DNA of 64,000 bases from Armillaria gallica (taxonomy: Eukaryota > Basidiomycota > Agaricomycetes > Agaricales > Physalacriaceae), in contig JBANDB010000010.1 of the NCBI GenBank assembly GCA_037576215.1, positions 558,001-622,000 on the forward strand. The letters run 5' to 3'. The position numbers and the translations under genes are program-made. How positions within the stretch are numbered: the first letter of the stretch is position 1; every line of letters begins with the position of its first letter. Positions 10,630 through 20,368 of this stretch are shown here, one piece after another. The notes under the pieces were generated by a model. That model was not told the DNA's origin and searched no databases. It saw nothing but the letters and a program-made list of their open reading frames with translations.

Positions 10630-11761
10630 TCAATTGCGCTTGGGCTTGTATCGAGGTTTTGGGCAGATTTCATTACTGTACGCTGTCTTCATAATCTTCT
10701 TCATCCATTCCACTTCGTCGCTAGGGAGGAGAGGTTTACTCGGCCCCTCATCTGCTGCAGCTCCATCATTTTCCTGAATCTCGTTGGTAGAAAGTGGTTT
10801 CATCGGTGGCAGGTCTCGTATCCACCCCAGAGGATCCTTCGTCGGGAGTTCCGGTATGTTCTCTTTTGCGTCATCTTTGTTCTCCTTGGGCGGGTGGGCA
10901 ATCTTTGCTTTCGCTTTCTGGCGCGCGCTGTCGTTTTTGCTCGCCCCTTCTTCTCGACAGCAGGTACCGAATCCCCAGGATCCACATTTACATCTTCGAC
11001 TGATTAAGTCGGTAAGATATCTGTCCCTCGAAGAGGATATTATATCACACTCACCTTTATCGGTGCTGGCATTCAACTCTGCTACATCAGGGTTATCATC
11101 GGATTCGGGTTCAAAAGAAGCATGTAATGCAAGATAATCCTCGTGGAATGCTTGACTTGATGTGTCGAGAAGTGAAGGGTTTACTGCATCGATACCGGTA
11201 TTGCACATGCGGCTGTGTTGCTTGGAAAGAAAGGAGTGAACTTTACGCGATAATTTTGTTGGATAAGGAGCCAGAATCAACCGTAGACCACATATTGTGC
11301 ACCCAGGAGCACATACTGATTCCGCGCCGGTAGAAGGGTAAGCCAGGTAATCCGTGTCAGCCTCTCCATGGAGACCATTTGATAATGGTCTATCCCTGCT
11401 GAGTGCGTCATGGAAGATGCGATCTACCTGTGCCTCTCTGAAGACGGGGGCCAAGTAAGTAAGGTTTTCATTGTTAGAAAACCGTTCCTTCGGATCGTTG
11501 CTCGATGCAGGTGATGAATAATTACCTGGAAGCGCGAATCAATCAATGTAGGTAACCAAGATTTTGTGATTTACCTGCTATAATTTTCCCAAGGTCATTG
11601 AGATAGGTCGACAGCGGCGGCAAATGGCGAGGAAGAGATCTTCTGGCCTCAACAGTATCGATAACTTCCAGTGGCATGTCTCCTTCACCATCGTCCTGAA
11701 TGCTCCGATGAAAACAATCAACGCCACTCCGCAACGGCGCTTCGAATGGCACTGTCGACAT
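10630..11761 (-). CDS. Hypothetical protein, at least two exons
   Basis: No family recognised. Exon 1 (11761-11575, 187 nt) encodes MSTVPFEAPLRSG and ends LSTYLNDLGKIIAG. The donor gtaaat and an acceptor before 11525 lead in frame into NYSSPASSNDPKERF, then YLAPVFREAQVDRIFHDAL and a Cys-containing element CAPGCTICGLRL that could bind metal, although only one CxxC pair is evident. An unspliced reading continues to KDPLGWIRDLPPMKP and a basic end PKPRYKPKRN at 10630. A strong donor (aaag|gtgagt) at the GEC codons would, if used, move into another frame with a highly basic sequence (KKGRAKTTARARKRKQR). The 3' structure is therefore uncertain. The protein is hydrophilic with no membrane segment. 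Confidence 0.6.
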
Positions 11762-12191
11762 GCGAGGCGGGATAGTGTTCAGGAAGGCAGGTGGCGATGA
11801 TCGAAACGACCCCGTGGCAGATGGATGTATCTTGTGCAGAGAAGTCTGGCTACGCAGGTAAGTTAATCGGCGAGATGAATAGTGGTAGAAATGGTGTTGC
11901 AGTAGTAAGTGTTTATGCTGTGTATCCTTGTCGACTGAAAGGCGTTGAGATACAAATGGCGGTCAAGGCACGATGCAAGACCAAAGTAGTCGAACAAGGG
12001 AAGGTTTTGACAATTACAGATGAACGCGATTGAAGTCTTGTAATCCTCTATACCTTCAGAAGAATACCGGAAGAGCAAGAATGTGAAGGCATAGAAACAT
12101 ACAGGCATGAAACAGTATATACAAACATCCTAGAAAGAGTTGTGAGTACGAGTGGCAATTGCGTAACACAGTGGCTACTTACCAATGAACT
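11762..12191. other. Intergenic spacer, no supported gene
   Basis: It lies between the 5' end of the hypothetical gene (11761, minus) and the 3' end of the F-box gene (12192, minus). Overlapping frames on both strands here (for example 11791-12033 plus) have no recognisable motif. Confidence 0.5.
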
Positions 12192-13607
12192 TTATTCGTC
12201 TTTAAACCGATTCCCAAGCTCCTTTCTAAGAAGTTGGGAGTGACGGTTCGTGAATCCCTCGCATTCAGACACCATAACTTCTGACAGCGTAGCAGGCGAC
12301 GAAAGGCCGTCCGTATACTGGACGCGAGATTTCATAGCATCGACCACGACATCACCGGTGAGTCTGTGACAATGGAGGAGGACGAGGCGCTGTAGGAGTG
12401 GCAAGCGAACTCGCATCTCCGTTCCATTATTCGCCCAGAAAGGGCGAAGATGTCTGATGACAGTATCCGACATGTCCGACGCCACTATGACAAAGTCCTC
12501 AAGCGTAGTCAGGCGATCGAAGACGTACAAAAAATCCTTCGTCCGCATATCGCTGTAGTCCATCTCCAAAATTCTGATAGGCGGATTACAGTGTGAGATG
12601 AGCTTTCGAAGGCCCATGCCCGTTGCATGATCACTAGATGGTGATCGGGAAAAATCGTTGGCCTCATCTTCGCTATCACCATTGTCATGCCCTTCTATCA
12701 GGATATCAAAATCCACGTTAAGGTACGACAAATATAATTCGCTGAGATTGGGTGCGTTGATAGATGATAGGATGGCTCTGGTGAGGCTCGTTGACTTCAG
12801 AGACAAGGATGAGAGACGTGGGAGTGAGACCATGGGTGACGGCAGGCTGTCTCGCTCATCGGAATAGATATATGCCTCAAAATCCAGAGTGCGAAGCTCG
12901 GGGCAAGCACCGAGGAAATCGAGGATGGCTGACGCTGTGAGCTGAATTTGGAAGGACGTGTCGACGATAGTGATGGTCGTGAAGTGAAGAGGTGATAAGG
13001 AGCGGGAGGAGGGCAGACCTGTCATCCATACATTCATAACCGCTTCACCAGGCCACATAGGAGAATGCTCCTGGAATGTAGAGCGAGGCAACTCTGCATC
13101 CTCGAAATCTCCGTCGTCCGAGCGAATAACAATGTAAAGGCGTTTCATGGATTTGATATCCAGGTCAGTCAGACTAACTGATTCCTGGCGGTGGCCTGAG
13201 AGCGTGAGACGATACCAACGGCCAATTTCGTGAAGGCATGGAGAGAGAAGAGGGAGTAAGGCGTCCGGCGAGGATGCACGGAGGGTGACGTCGAAAGGAA
13301 GGGGAGCTGAGCGGGCTAACCAAAGGCTGGCTTGTCGCTGTGCGAGGGCGATAGAGCCGACTCTGTCGTCCAAGGTGATGACCTGCCATATCCGAGGCGA
13401 GAAATCAACGACCTCCTTCCAGAATCGACAGACGCTGCCCAAGGCGAGTGGCGACAGCGCGTCGGCCACGGCACAGAAGGCGAAGACCTCGATGAGCAGC
13501 TCTGGTGGAAGATAGGCAATCGGGGAACCCAGCAAGGAATGGTCGGTCGCCACTGTGTCCATAATTCGAGTCTTCGCCACCGTCGTCGGGGGTGCTGAGA
13601 TCGACAT
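12192..13607 (-). CDS. F-box protein with leucine-rich C-terminal region
   Basis: Probable substrate receptor of an SCF ubiquitin ligase, one of the large expanded F-box families of Agaricomycetes. From the ATG at 13607 (MSISAPPTTVAKT) the frame runs 471 residues with no intron needed. An F-box-like segment lies near residues 30-75: IAYLPPELLIEVFAFCAVAD, then ALGSVCRFWKEVVDFSPRIWQVI. The remainder contains irregular leucine-rich stretches (LSSLSLKSTSLTRAIL, NLSELYLSYLNV, RILEMDYSD, LQRLVLLHCHRL). The open frame extends upstream to 13850, so an earlier start cannot be excluded, but the upstream residues lack conservation cues. The substrate is unknown. Confidence 0.78.
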   Translation of the reverse strand: MSISAPPTTVAKTRIMDTVATDHSLLGSPIAYLPPELLIEVFAFCAVADALSPLALGSVCRFWKEVVDFSPRIWQVITLDDRVGSIALAQRQASLWLARSAPLPFDVTLRASSPDALLPLLSPCLHEIGRWYRLTLSGHRQESVSLTDLDIKSMKRLYIVIRSDDGDFEDAELPRSTFQEHSPMWPGEAVMNVWMTGLPSSRSLSPLHFTTITIVDTSFQIQLTASAILDFLGACPELRTLDFEAYIYSDERDSLPSPMVSLPRLSSLSLKSTSLTRAILSSINAPNLSELYLSYLNVDFDILIEGHDNGDSEDEANDFSRSPSSDHATGMGLRKLISHCNPPIRILEMDYSDMRTKDFLYVFDRLTTLEDFVIVASDMSDTVIRHLRPFWANNGTEMRVRLPLLQRLVLLHCHRLTGDVVVDAMKSRVQYTDGLSSPATLSEVMVSECEGFTNRHSQLLRKELGNRFKDE

Positions 13608-14468
13608 CCTTGCTAGACAGCGGGCCAGTTGTCGCTTCAAGGAATGCTTGAAATGGTGTAATACCAAGGGCATATCGAGCACGTGCTGGCCGGAATCAAA
13701 TCCCTCCACGTAGTGCACCCTGTCAATGTCATATATATATGCTTTATTCTCGGCGCCAGTTAGAGGCGACGCAGGTCGTACTCTGTCGCACTGCATCGAG
13801 GCCCAGGTAATCGGAGTAGCAACACCGCAGAAATGTCGACCAGGCTCCACTATAAGCCAACGACGATATTGCCATGCCCACTGCTTCCATGTTCCCCAAG
13901 GGGCATGAAAATACAGTAGGAAGTGTCATTGGCGCAAGGTCTCCAAGCCGTCAGAAAATGCACCGCAAAAAGTCAGAGTATATCGCTAACTGAGACGGAA
14001 GATTCACCGCTGCCGTTGGGTCCAAATACTTCCCGTTCATCACCACGCTGCTGTTGACATGAAGCTCCAGATGGTATCGTTCCACACGTCGATATGGCAC
14101 TGCTAGAGAAAGGGTATTGCATTGGGAACGATGGGCACGATACAAGGAGAAAGTACGTCGACATGGTAAGTAACAGACGAAAACGTATCCAGTCACGACC
14201 GACAGCGCCTTGCATAGTGAAATGTATACGGCCTTGATACCAGTACCGTCACAGCGCCATTGAAATGTTCAAATGAATGAATATTATCCCCAATGTGATC
14301 CCGATTTGGCCCGAAAATCATGTGCAAACCTTAGTCATCAGCAACTGTACAGTTGTCGGAATATGCCGAGAGCGCCTGGCTCGGCCTGCATTTTGGCAAT
14401 ACACAGAAAGTCGTAATCGTCGCGCTCGCCGTCCTCCACGTTCACTAACATCAAGACTTCGACACAAC
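13608..14468. other. Intergenic promoter region, no supported gene
   Basis: The divergent spacer lies between the F-box gene (minus) and eS19 (plus). The F-box reading frame remains open to 13850. Short frames at 13951-14215 on the minus strand are unsupported. A pyrimidine-rich stretch directly before the eS19 ATG is typical of ribosomal protein leaders. Confidence 0.5.
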
Positions 14469-15057
14469 ATGCCGGGCGTAAGAGATGTCAGGTGCGTGTG
14501 CTCTTCACCATTGGAAGTTGCGAAAATTGACGATTTTGCTGGTGTACAGTGCTGAGGCTTTCATTGCCGCATATGCCTCCCACCTAAAACGATCTGGAAA
14601 ACTTGAGGTTCCAACATGGGTTGACCTCGTCAAAACTGGCCACTTTAAGGAGCTTGCCCCCTACGACCCCGACTGGTACTACGTTCGCGCAGGTACGCCG
14701 CAAGTTATGCTAACTGTAGCCAGAGGCTTATTGTCGCAATAATCAGCCGCTGTCGCCCGTCACATATACCTTCGCAAGGACGTCGGTATTGGCGCCCTCG
14801 CAAAACTTCACGGTGGCCGTAACAGACGTGGAAACCGTCCATCGCACCACGAAGACGCATCCGCATCTGTCCAGCGGAAAATCTGCCAGTCGTTGGAGAA
14901 GATCGGTGTCTTGGAGCAAACCGAGCGGGGTGGCCGTAGGATAAGCCAGGATGGTCAGCGGGATTTGGACCGGATTGCAACTGCTGTAGTTGAGGCTGCT
15001 CGTGAGGAGGACGAGGATGAAGAAGAGGAAGAGGAGGTTGAGGAAGAGGAGGAGTAA
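14469..15057 (+). CDS. RPS19: 40S ribosomal protein eS19 with acidic tail
   Basis: Small-subunit head protein needed for 18S rRNA maturation. Exons are 14469-14491 (23 nt), 14550-14692 and 14747-15057, giving 158 residues. Diagnostic stretches are [92 protein letters not shown] and [16 protein letters not shown]. The conserved body ends around VVEAAR and is followed by a run of about 17 almost purely Asp/Glu residues. That tail is not part of the usual roughly 145-residue eS19. The very short first exon is typical of ribosomal protein genes. The start codon is unambiguous because the N-terminus matches the family. Confidence 0.97.
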
Positions 15058-16064
15058 ATTCGCGTTGCTCCCTATCTGGTCGCTTGCCTACGTTCTTGTG
15101 CATGTTCTTATATTTTCACTCTATGGTATGGAATATGCGCAACTGAAAATATTTACTTTCCTCTGTTAGATCTATGGTGGTCATGGCAGCGAAAATAGAG
15201 ACGCAGGAATTCTGTCCTCGAAGATGCTGTCTGAAAAGCTCTTATTCGTCCAGTGAGCAAACATACGAGAAGAACTTGGTCCTGTAATGCTCGAACAGAC
15301 AATTGACCTACCCTAAAGTTCCGTACTTCCAACTGCGACTTAAGTACACGATTGGTGTTTCTTGAGCAGAAGATTTGTATGACTCCGGATTTGTGCATCA
15401 TGAGAACGTTACTTGGGAATGATTATCTTATTCACGGGGACCACCAAGAGCCAGCGACTGCGTTAGTTAAGGTGAGCTTATTCTTTTCGTTGTTTAATTC
15501 TTTTGCTTCTATGTTTCTCAGGGGAATTTAATTTGATGCGCTATGCATATCAATGCGAATACATTTCGCTCTTTATTTCGTCGGTCCCAATCATATGTTC
15601 AGAATCATGCTCTTATACTTTGCTTCGGCCATTTCCTGCATTCTAGTGCTGTTTTTAGGGTATAGACGGGACCCACGCCCACCCTCGACGAGCCGTATAT
15701 CCTCTTATGTATATTTACAACAAGGATCTCTGATGAACGTGGACATAGAGCATCAGTCGAAGGTGTGAGGCAATGCTCATAAGGCGCTGACTAAGCAAAT
15801 GAGCGAACGTATCTTCGACCTCGACTCTTCTCGTTTGCAGCCAGTGCCGTAATCGCATTTTGCAATTTCGTTGGCTTTCTACATTCACTACATTATAAGT
15901 ACCGACATGGGGCAGACGCGTTGCATCCACGACATTCAGTTCTAATATTGGAACACAGCTCCTTGATCCTACCGCTCAGCCAATAGGATGGAGGCTTTTA
16001 TGGGGAATATATAAAATCAGGCGCCTGTTGTCAAGCTAACAATCTCTCCCAGATCTACTCCTTC
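15058..16064. other. Intergenic region with hemerythrin copy-1 promoter
   Basis: No supported gene. From about 15401 it is homologous to 18241 onward, the 5' part of the tandem duplication unit. This copy has about 350 bp more sequence (roughly 15620-15960) than copy 2 between the shared 5' segment and the TATA box. Frames at 15553-15768 and 15715-15930 are motif-free. Confidence 0.55.
15980..16016 (+). promoter_or_regulatory. CCAAT and TATA boxes of hemerythrin copy 1
   Basis: CCAAT at 15980-15984 and TATATAAAA at 16008-16016, the TATA 49 bp before the ATG. Strong core promoter elements of this kind suggest inducible or high expression (inference). Confidence 0.6.
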
Positions 16065-17040
16065 ATGGCAGACGAACAAGCTCCCTATGCACTCTGTGAT
16101 GTGCCTACCGTTGTAGGTGAACCAGGCGATTACGCTGAATCCTTTTACTGGGACATGGCTATCACGCACAACTGCTACCTCAGGGGATTTAATTCTGCCT
16201 ACATCAACGCGCCGAAGGTAACACCTGAAGACGAAACATCATTCATGGGTTATTGCCTTGTGGTGAGCACGCGTAGTTCTTTCGACCATTCAGTTATCTT
16301 TACTGTTTGTAGATGACTCAAGCGCTCAAAGAACACCACGACATGGAGGAAGCAATCGTGTTTCCCGTCCTGGAACAAAAGTTGGATATGCACAACAATG
16401 AGGAACAACACAAAGCCTTCCTGCCTCAGATGATCGAGTTCAATGAGTACTGCATGAAGGTCCGGGCAGAGAAGGAGAAGTATGATGCCACGAAGTTCCG
16501 AACTCTACTTCGAGGCTTTGCAGACAGTGGTGCTCAACACCTTCTGGACGAGGTGCTTCTTTCTTTCCAGTGATTGAAAGCCCCTTTACAGAATTCTCTA
16601 GATTCCTACTATCACGCCCGATAAAATGCACCAGTTCGACCGGGCTACATTGGACAAGTTAATTGCAGGTGTCTGGCATCTGCTATGTGCTAACGACGAA
16701 ATGTATTATGCTGACCTTGTCTGATACAGATATAAAGGCACACGTCAAAAAGGCGTCGCCACTGACTGTGTTTCCTTTCACAATTACGAACCATGACTAC
16801 AGCCAGATCCCACGGTGGGTAAGTGAAAATGTATTGCCCACCGTCTTCAATTTCCTAATTTACTTAGCCGCCGCCCCTGCACCCGTCATGTGGATGGTCC
16901 GCAACATCTTTGGCCGGTGGAATCAAAGGTACGCAGCTATATATTCCGTCAGCTGTACATGAGAGCCAACCGTGTTTTACAGCCTTTGGAAATTTTCTAC
17001 TTTTGACCTTGGGGGAAACCCACAAACCTACAATGGATAG
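16065..17040 (+). CDS. Hemerythrin HHE-domain protein, copy 1, frameshift in exon 5
   Basis: Small non-heme di-iron protein of the HHE cation-binding family; roles in oxygen, iron or NO handling are inferred. Exons: 16065-16262, 16313-16552, 16602-16668, 16730-16818, 16868-16928, 16983-17040. It starts MADEQAPYALCDVPTVVGEP. Likely ligand motifs are DMAITHN near residue 33, KEHHDMEEAIVFPVLEQK in exon 2 and NEEQHKAFLPQM. The C-terminal part IKAHVKKASPLTVFPFTITNHDY follows. Exon 5 has 61 nt against 62 in copy 2: a missing base in a CCGCCCC run shifts the frame before the conserved PAPVMWMVRNIFGRWNQ end. The HHE bundle is intact but the C-terminus is altered. This copy is either drifting or carries an assembly error. 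It lies 2.5 kb upstream of the intact copy. Confidence 0.85.
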
Positions 17041-18550
17041 ACGCCAATCCACTGTTTTGATGTTTGATTCCTTTCGTGTATTCCGTTTGTATTGACATTT
17101 CTCCGAGTCCATTGTTCAAAGTTCGACGTTCATCCGATCAATGTTATTAGCCGACAACTCATGAGATCTTTAAAGAAATCTCCTTTTGGAAAGGCATCTT
17201 AGCCATCACTTGGTACCATTGGAAGATATTCATTCTGGTCAATTTCCTGGTACTGACCAGAGTCCGTACTACGCAAATTCATTCCTCAACTCTCAGCCGT
17301 GACGCAATATCGGCTTCCAAACACGACACGGGGATTCTATACTCGGGTATACCAGTACTTTGACGAGATACTATGGCATGTCCGGCTCTCTCAACAATCG
17401 ATATGACTTGTTTCAAGTTTTTCAAGTCGCGAAACGCGCATATACCGCCAAGCTCAGCGTGCGCAGTATAACTACGTAGCCATTTACATTCATTTTACCG
17501 ACTACTTTGTTCGCTCCTTCGCATTTCACTTATGACATTGCTTTACATTCTCGCTTCCCAACGTCACTGTTAATTTATTCCATTCTTGCTTGTTGTTTCG
17601 CTAGCTGCCGTATACATCGCTCCTTTGTACTCACTTACTATTCTGTATCGTACTTCATATCATTCGCAATTCACCGCATACTGTTCGTACTTTCTCGATA
17701 TACATTTGACGCAACTTTGGACCACTTCAATGGTGCTGCCGCGTGAAAGAATGCACAATAGTAATACCGGCTCCGCGTTCCTTTCCCGGAACTCAACATC
17801 TCATCATTACACGGCACGGTACCTCTCGGTACCTTCAGGCAAGAACAGGATTCGTCATACGTCAATGATCAGAGCCCCAGGTAAGTGAGTCTTCCAGTGC
17901 ACATATAGAACAAGTTCCGCTGAAGATTTGTGGAACACCCCAAGTTGATACTATCTTCGGCAGATTGGCGCGCACGTACCTGGGGTAAGTTCATGAGAAA
18001 ATCCACGATCCTCCCGGTCCGATTGGTGCCCATGGAACGTGCTATCGGCGTGCGCTTAGGACAACACGCGTAAAGTTGGGAGCGGTCGAAATGGACTGGG
18101 AATCTGGAACCGTTCACTGTGCTGAGTTATCGGAGGTATACTCAAGTTGGATAAAACGGATGAAGGAACAGATCCGGCCTTTTCTTCCCTTGGTCTCTTG
18201 TAAAGAAGGCGACGCTAACTTAATGGGTTCGACGTCTTGCGAAAACGTTACTTAGTGATGATTAATTCATTTACCGCGACCGCCAAGAGCCGACGACTGC
18301 GTTAGTCGAGGTGAGCTTATTCTTTTTGTTCTTTATTTCTTTTGCTTCTATGTTTCGCAAGGGTGTTCGATTTGATGTCGTGATGCATATTCCACCTTTG
18401 ATTTCCTCAGTGCCAATAAGGGTTCATCATATGCCACGGCATTCGTAGTGTTCCCGCCAATTCCCTGTTCACTCAAAATTCTGAGCATGGAGGCTTTTAC
18501 GGGGAATATAAAACCAGTGCCTGTTCTCAAGCTCCATAATCCATTCCTTC
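17041..18550. other. Spacer between hemerythrin copies
   Basis: 17041 to about 17390 is the 3' flank shared with copy 2. 17.4-18.2 kb is unique sequence with AT-rich frames (17507-17746) lacking motifs. 18241-18550 is the repeated 5' flank with a TATA box. No separate gene is supported. Confidence 0.55.
18507..18513 (+). promoter_or_regulatory. TATA box of hemerythrin copy 2
   Basis: TATAAAA within GGGGAATATAAAA, 38 bp before the ATG and embedded in the same GGCTTTTAxGGGGAATATA context as copy 1. Copy 2 lacks the CCAAT box at the equivalent distance. Confidence 0.55.
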
Positions 18551-19530
18551 ATGGCAGACGAACAAGCTCCCTATGCACTCTGTGAAGTGCCTACCGTTGT
18601 AGGCGAACCAGACGATGTCGCTGAATCCTTTTACTGGGACATGGCTATTGTGCACAACTGCTACCTCAGGGGATTCAATTCTGCCTACATCAACGCGCCG
18701 AAGGTAACACCTGAAGACGAGACATCATTCATGGGCTATTGCCTTGCGGTGACTACTTACGCGTTGTTCTTTCGCCTATTCAGTGATGTTAACTGTTTGT
18801 AGATGACTCAGGCTCTTAAAGGACACCACGACATGGAGGAAGCAATCGTGTTTCCCGTCCTAGAACAAAAGTTGGATATGCACAGCAATGAGGAGCAACA
18901 CGAAGCCTTCCTGCCTCAGATGATCAAGTTTGATGAGTACTGCATGAGGGTCCAGACAAAGCAGGAGAAGTATGATGTCACGAAATTCCGAACTCTACTT
19001 CGAAGCTTTGCAGACGGCTGTGCTCAACACCTTCTGGACGAGGTACTTCTTTCTTTCCAGTGATTGAAAGGCCATTTACAAAATTCCCTAGATTCCTACT
19101 ATCACGCCCGATAAAATGCACCAGTTCGACCGGGCTACATTGGACAAGATATTTGCAGGTGTCTGGCATCTACCATGTGTTAACGACGAGATGTGTTATG
19201 CTGACCTTGTCTGATAAAGATATAAAGGCATACATCAAAAAGGCATCGCTACTGACTGTGTTTCCTTTCACAATTACGAACCATGACTACAGCCAGGCCC
19301 CACGATGGGTAAGTGAATGTATTGCCCGCCGTCTTCGATGTTCCTAATTTACTTAGCCGCCTGTCCCTGCACCCATCATGTGGATGGTCCGCAACATCTT
19401 TGGCCGGTGGAATCAAAGGTACGCAGCTATATGTTCAGTCAGCTGGACATGAGATTCGAGCATATTTTACAGCCTTTGGAAAATTTCTACTTTTGACCTT
19501 TGGGGAAACCCGCAAACCTACAGCGGATAG
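18551..19530 (+). CDS. Hemerythrin HHE-domain protein, copy 2, intact
   Basis: Six exons: 18551-18748, 18803-19042, 19092-19158, 19220-19308, 19357-19418, 19473-19530, giving 237 residues. The splice sites are the same as in copy 1. It starts MADEQAPYALCEVPTVVGEP. The HHE motif region reads KGHHDMEEAIVFPVLEQK and NEEQHEAFLPQM. The last exons read PPVPAPIMWMVRNIFGRWNQ then LWKISTFDLWGNPQTYSG. No signal peptide or membrane segment is evident, so a cytosolic di-iron protein is likely. Differences from copy 1 are scattered substitutions, including some amino-acid changes (D/E at residue 12, KE/KG before the HHD motif, and an NEY/DEY change), consistent with a fairly recent duplication. The substrate or sensed ligand is unknown. 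Confidence 0.9.
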
Positions 19531-20368
19531 ACGTCAATCCGCTGTTTCGATGTTTGATTGCCTTACTGTATCCATATGTATTGAAATTTCTCCGTTGTTC
19601 AATGTTCGACGTTCATCTGCTCAATGCTTTTGGCCGACGACTTATGAGATTTTCAAAGAAATCACCGTTTGGAAAAGCATCTTAGCCATCACTTGGTATC
19701 ATTTCATTATTTTGAGGAGAAAGATTTCTATTCTAGTCAATTTCCCTGAGAAGGATACTGACCAGAGTCTTTACCACAAAGAAATGCTACGGTACCGAAC
19801 ACTGCTCAGGCTCTTAGTATCCGGGTTCAACCTCAGGCTTAGGGCCCCGTACTCAAGACCGCACGTTCCTCAATTTTCATCCATAACGCAACGCTTCCAA
19901 GCACGTCACGGAGATTCTATACTGAGGTATACCAGTACCTTGACAAGATACCATGGCCTACATTACAGGAATCTTGCGCCCGTCGATCTTCTGTCGATCT
20001 GGTCTTGTATTTTTAGATCGTCGGTGAAAGGGCGCACGTGGGACGTTTTGTTCCTGTCCACCATCACCGCCAAGCGATCTCCCTCAACGCGACTAGCTCT
20101 CAGCTTCTATTGTATTTTCAGTATGACTTTGCCGGCGAAACACATATTCTCCCAAAACGCGGACAAGCAAAGAGGAACACATGTATGTATCTTCATGTCA
20201 AATGTTTATTTCGACAACGCTGACTCGACACAGACATCGCCAGACAAAAAGGATACCCCGCTTTATGGACAAATACGCTTACCCATAGGAAATCGTAAAC
20301 CGCTCAGCGCAGTACGCAATGTCGACCTCAGGAGATTGCTCAGCAACGAAATCACTCTGACGAAGTCC
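19531..20368. other. Region upstream of the polo-box gene
   Basis: 19531 to about 19965 is the shared 3' flank of the hemerythrin unit. About 19970-20368 stays open in the polo-box reading frame, as part of a long frame from 19313, but shows no kinase motif in any forward frame. A Met at 20123 (MTLPAKHIFSQN) is a possible upstream start or exon. Confidence 0.5.

Larger units (their letters stand above)
15401..19965. repeat. Tandem segmental duplication of the hemerythrin gene
   Basis: Unit 1 is about 15401-17390 and unit 2 about 18241-19965. The coding parts start 2486 bp apart and are near-identical in exons; introns and 3' flanks are also clearly homologous but with small indels. Homology begins at AACGTTACTT (15405 and 18244) and fades after GATTCTATACT and GATACxATGGC (about 17380 and 19950). 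The intervening 17.4-18.2 kb is unrelated spacer. Confidence 0.9.

Noticed and set aside
13607..13850. Longer F-box protein start
   Set aside because: The frame is open upstream, but the extra 81 residues show no conserved feature, and MSISAPP lies just before the F-box as expected.
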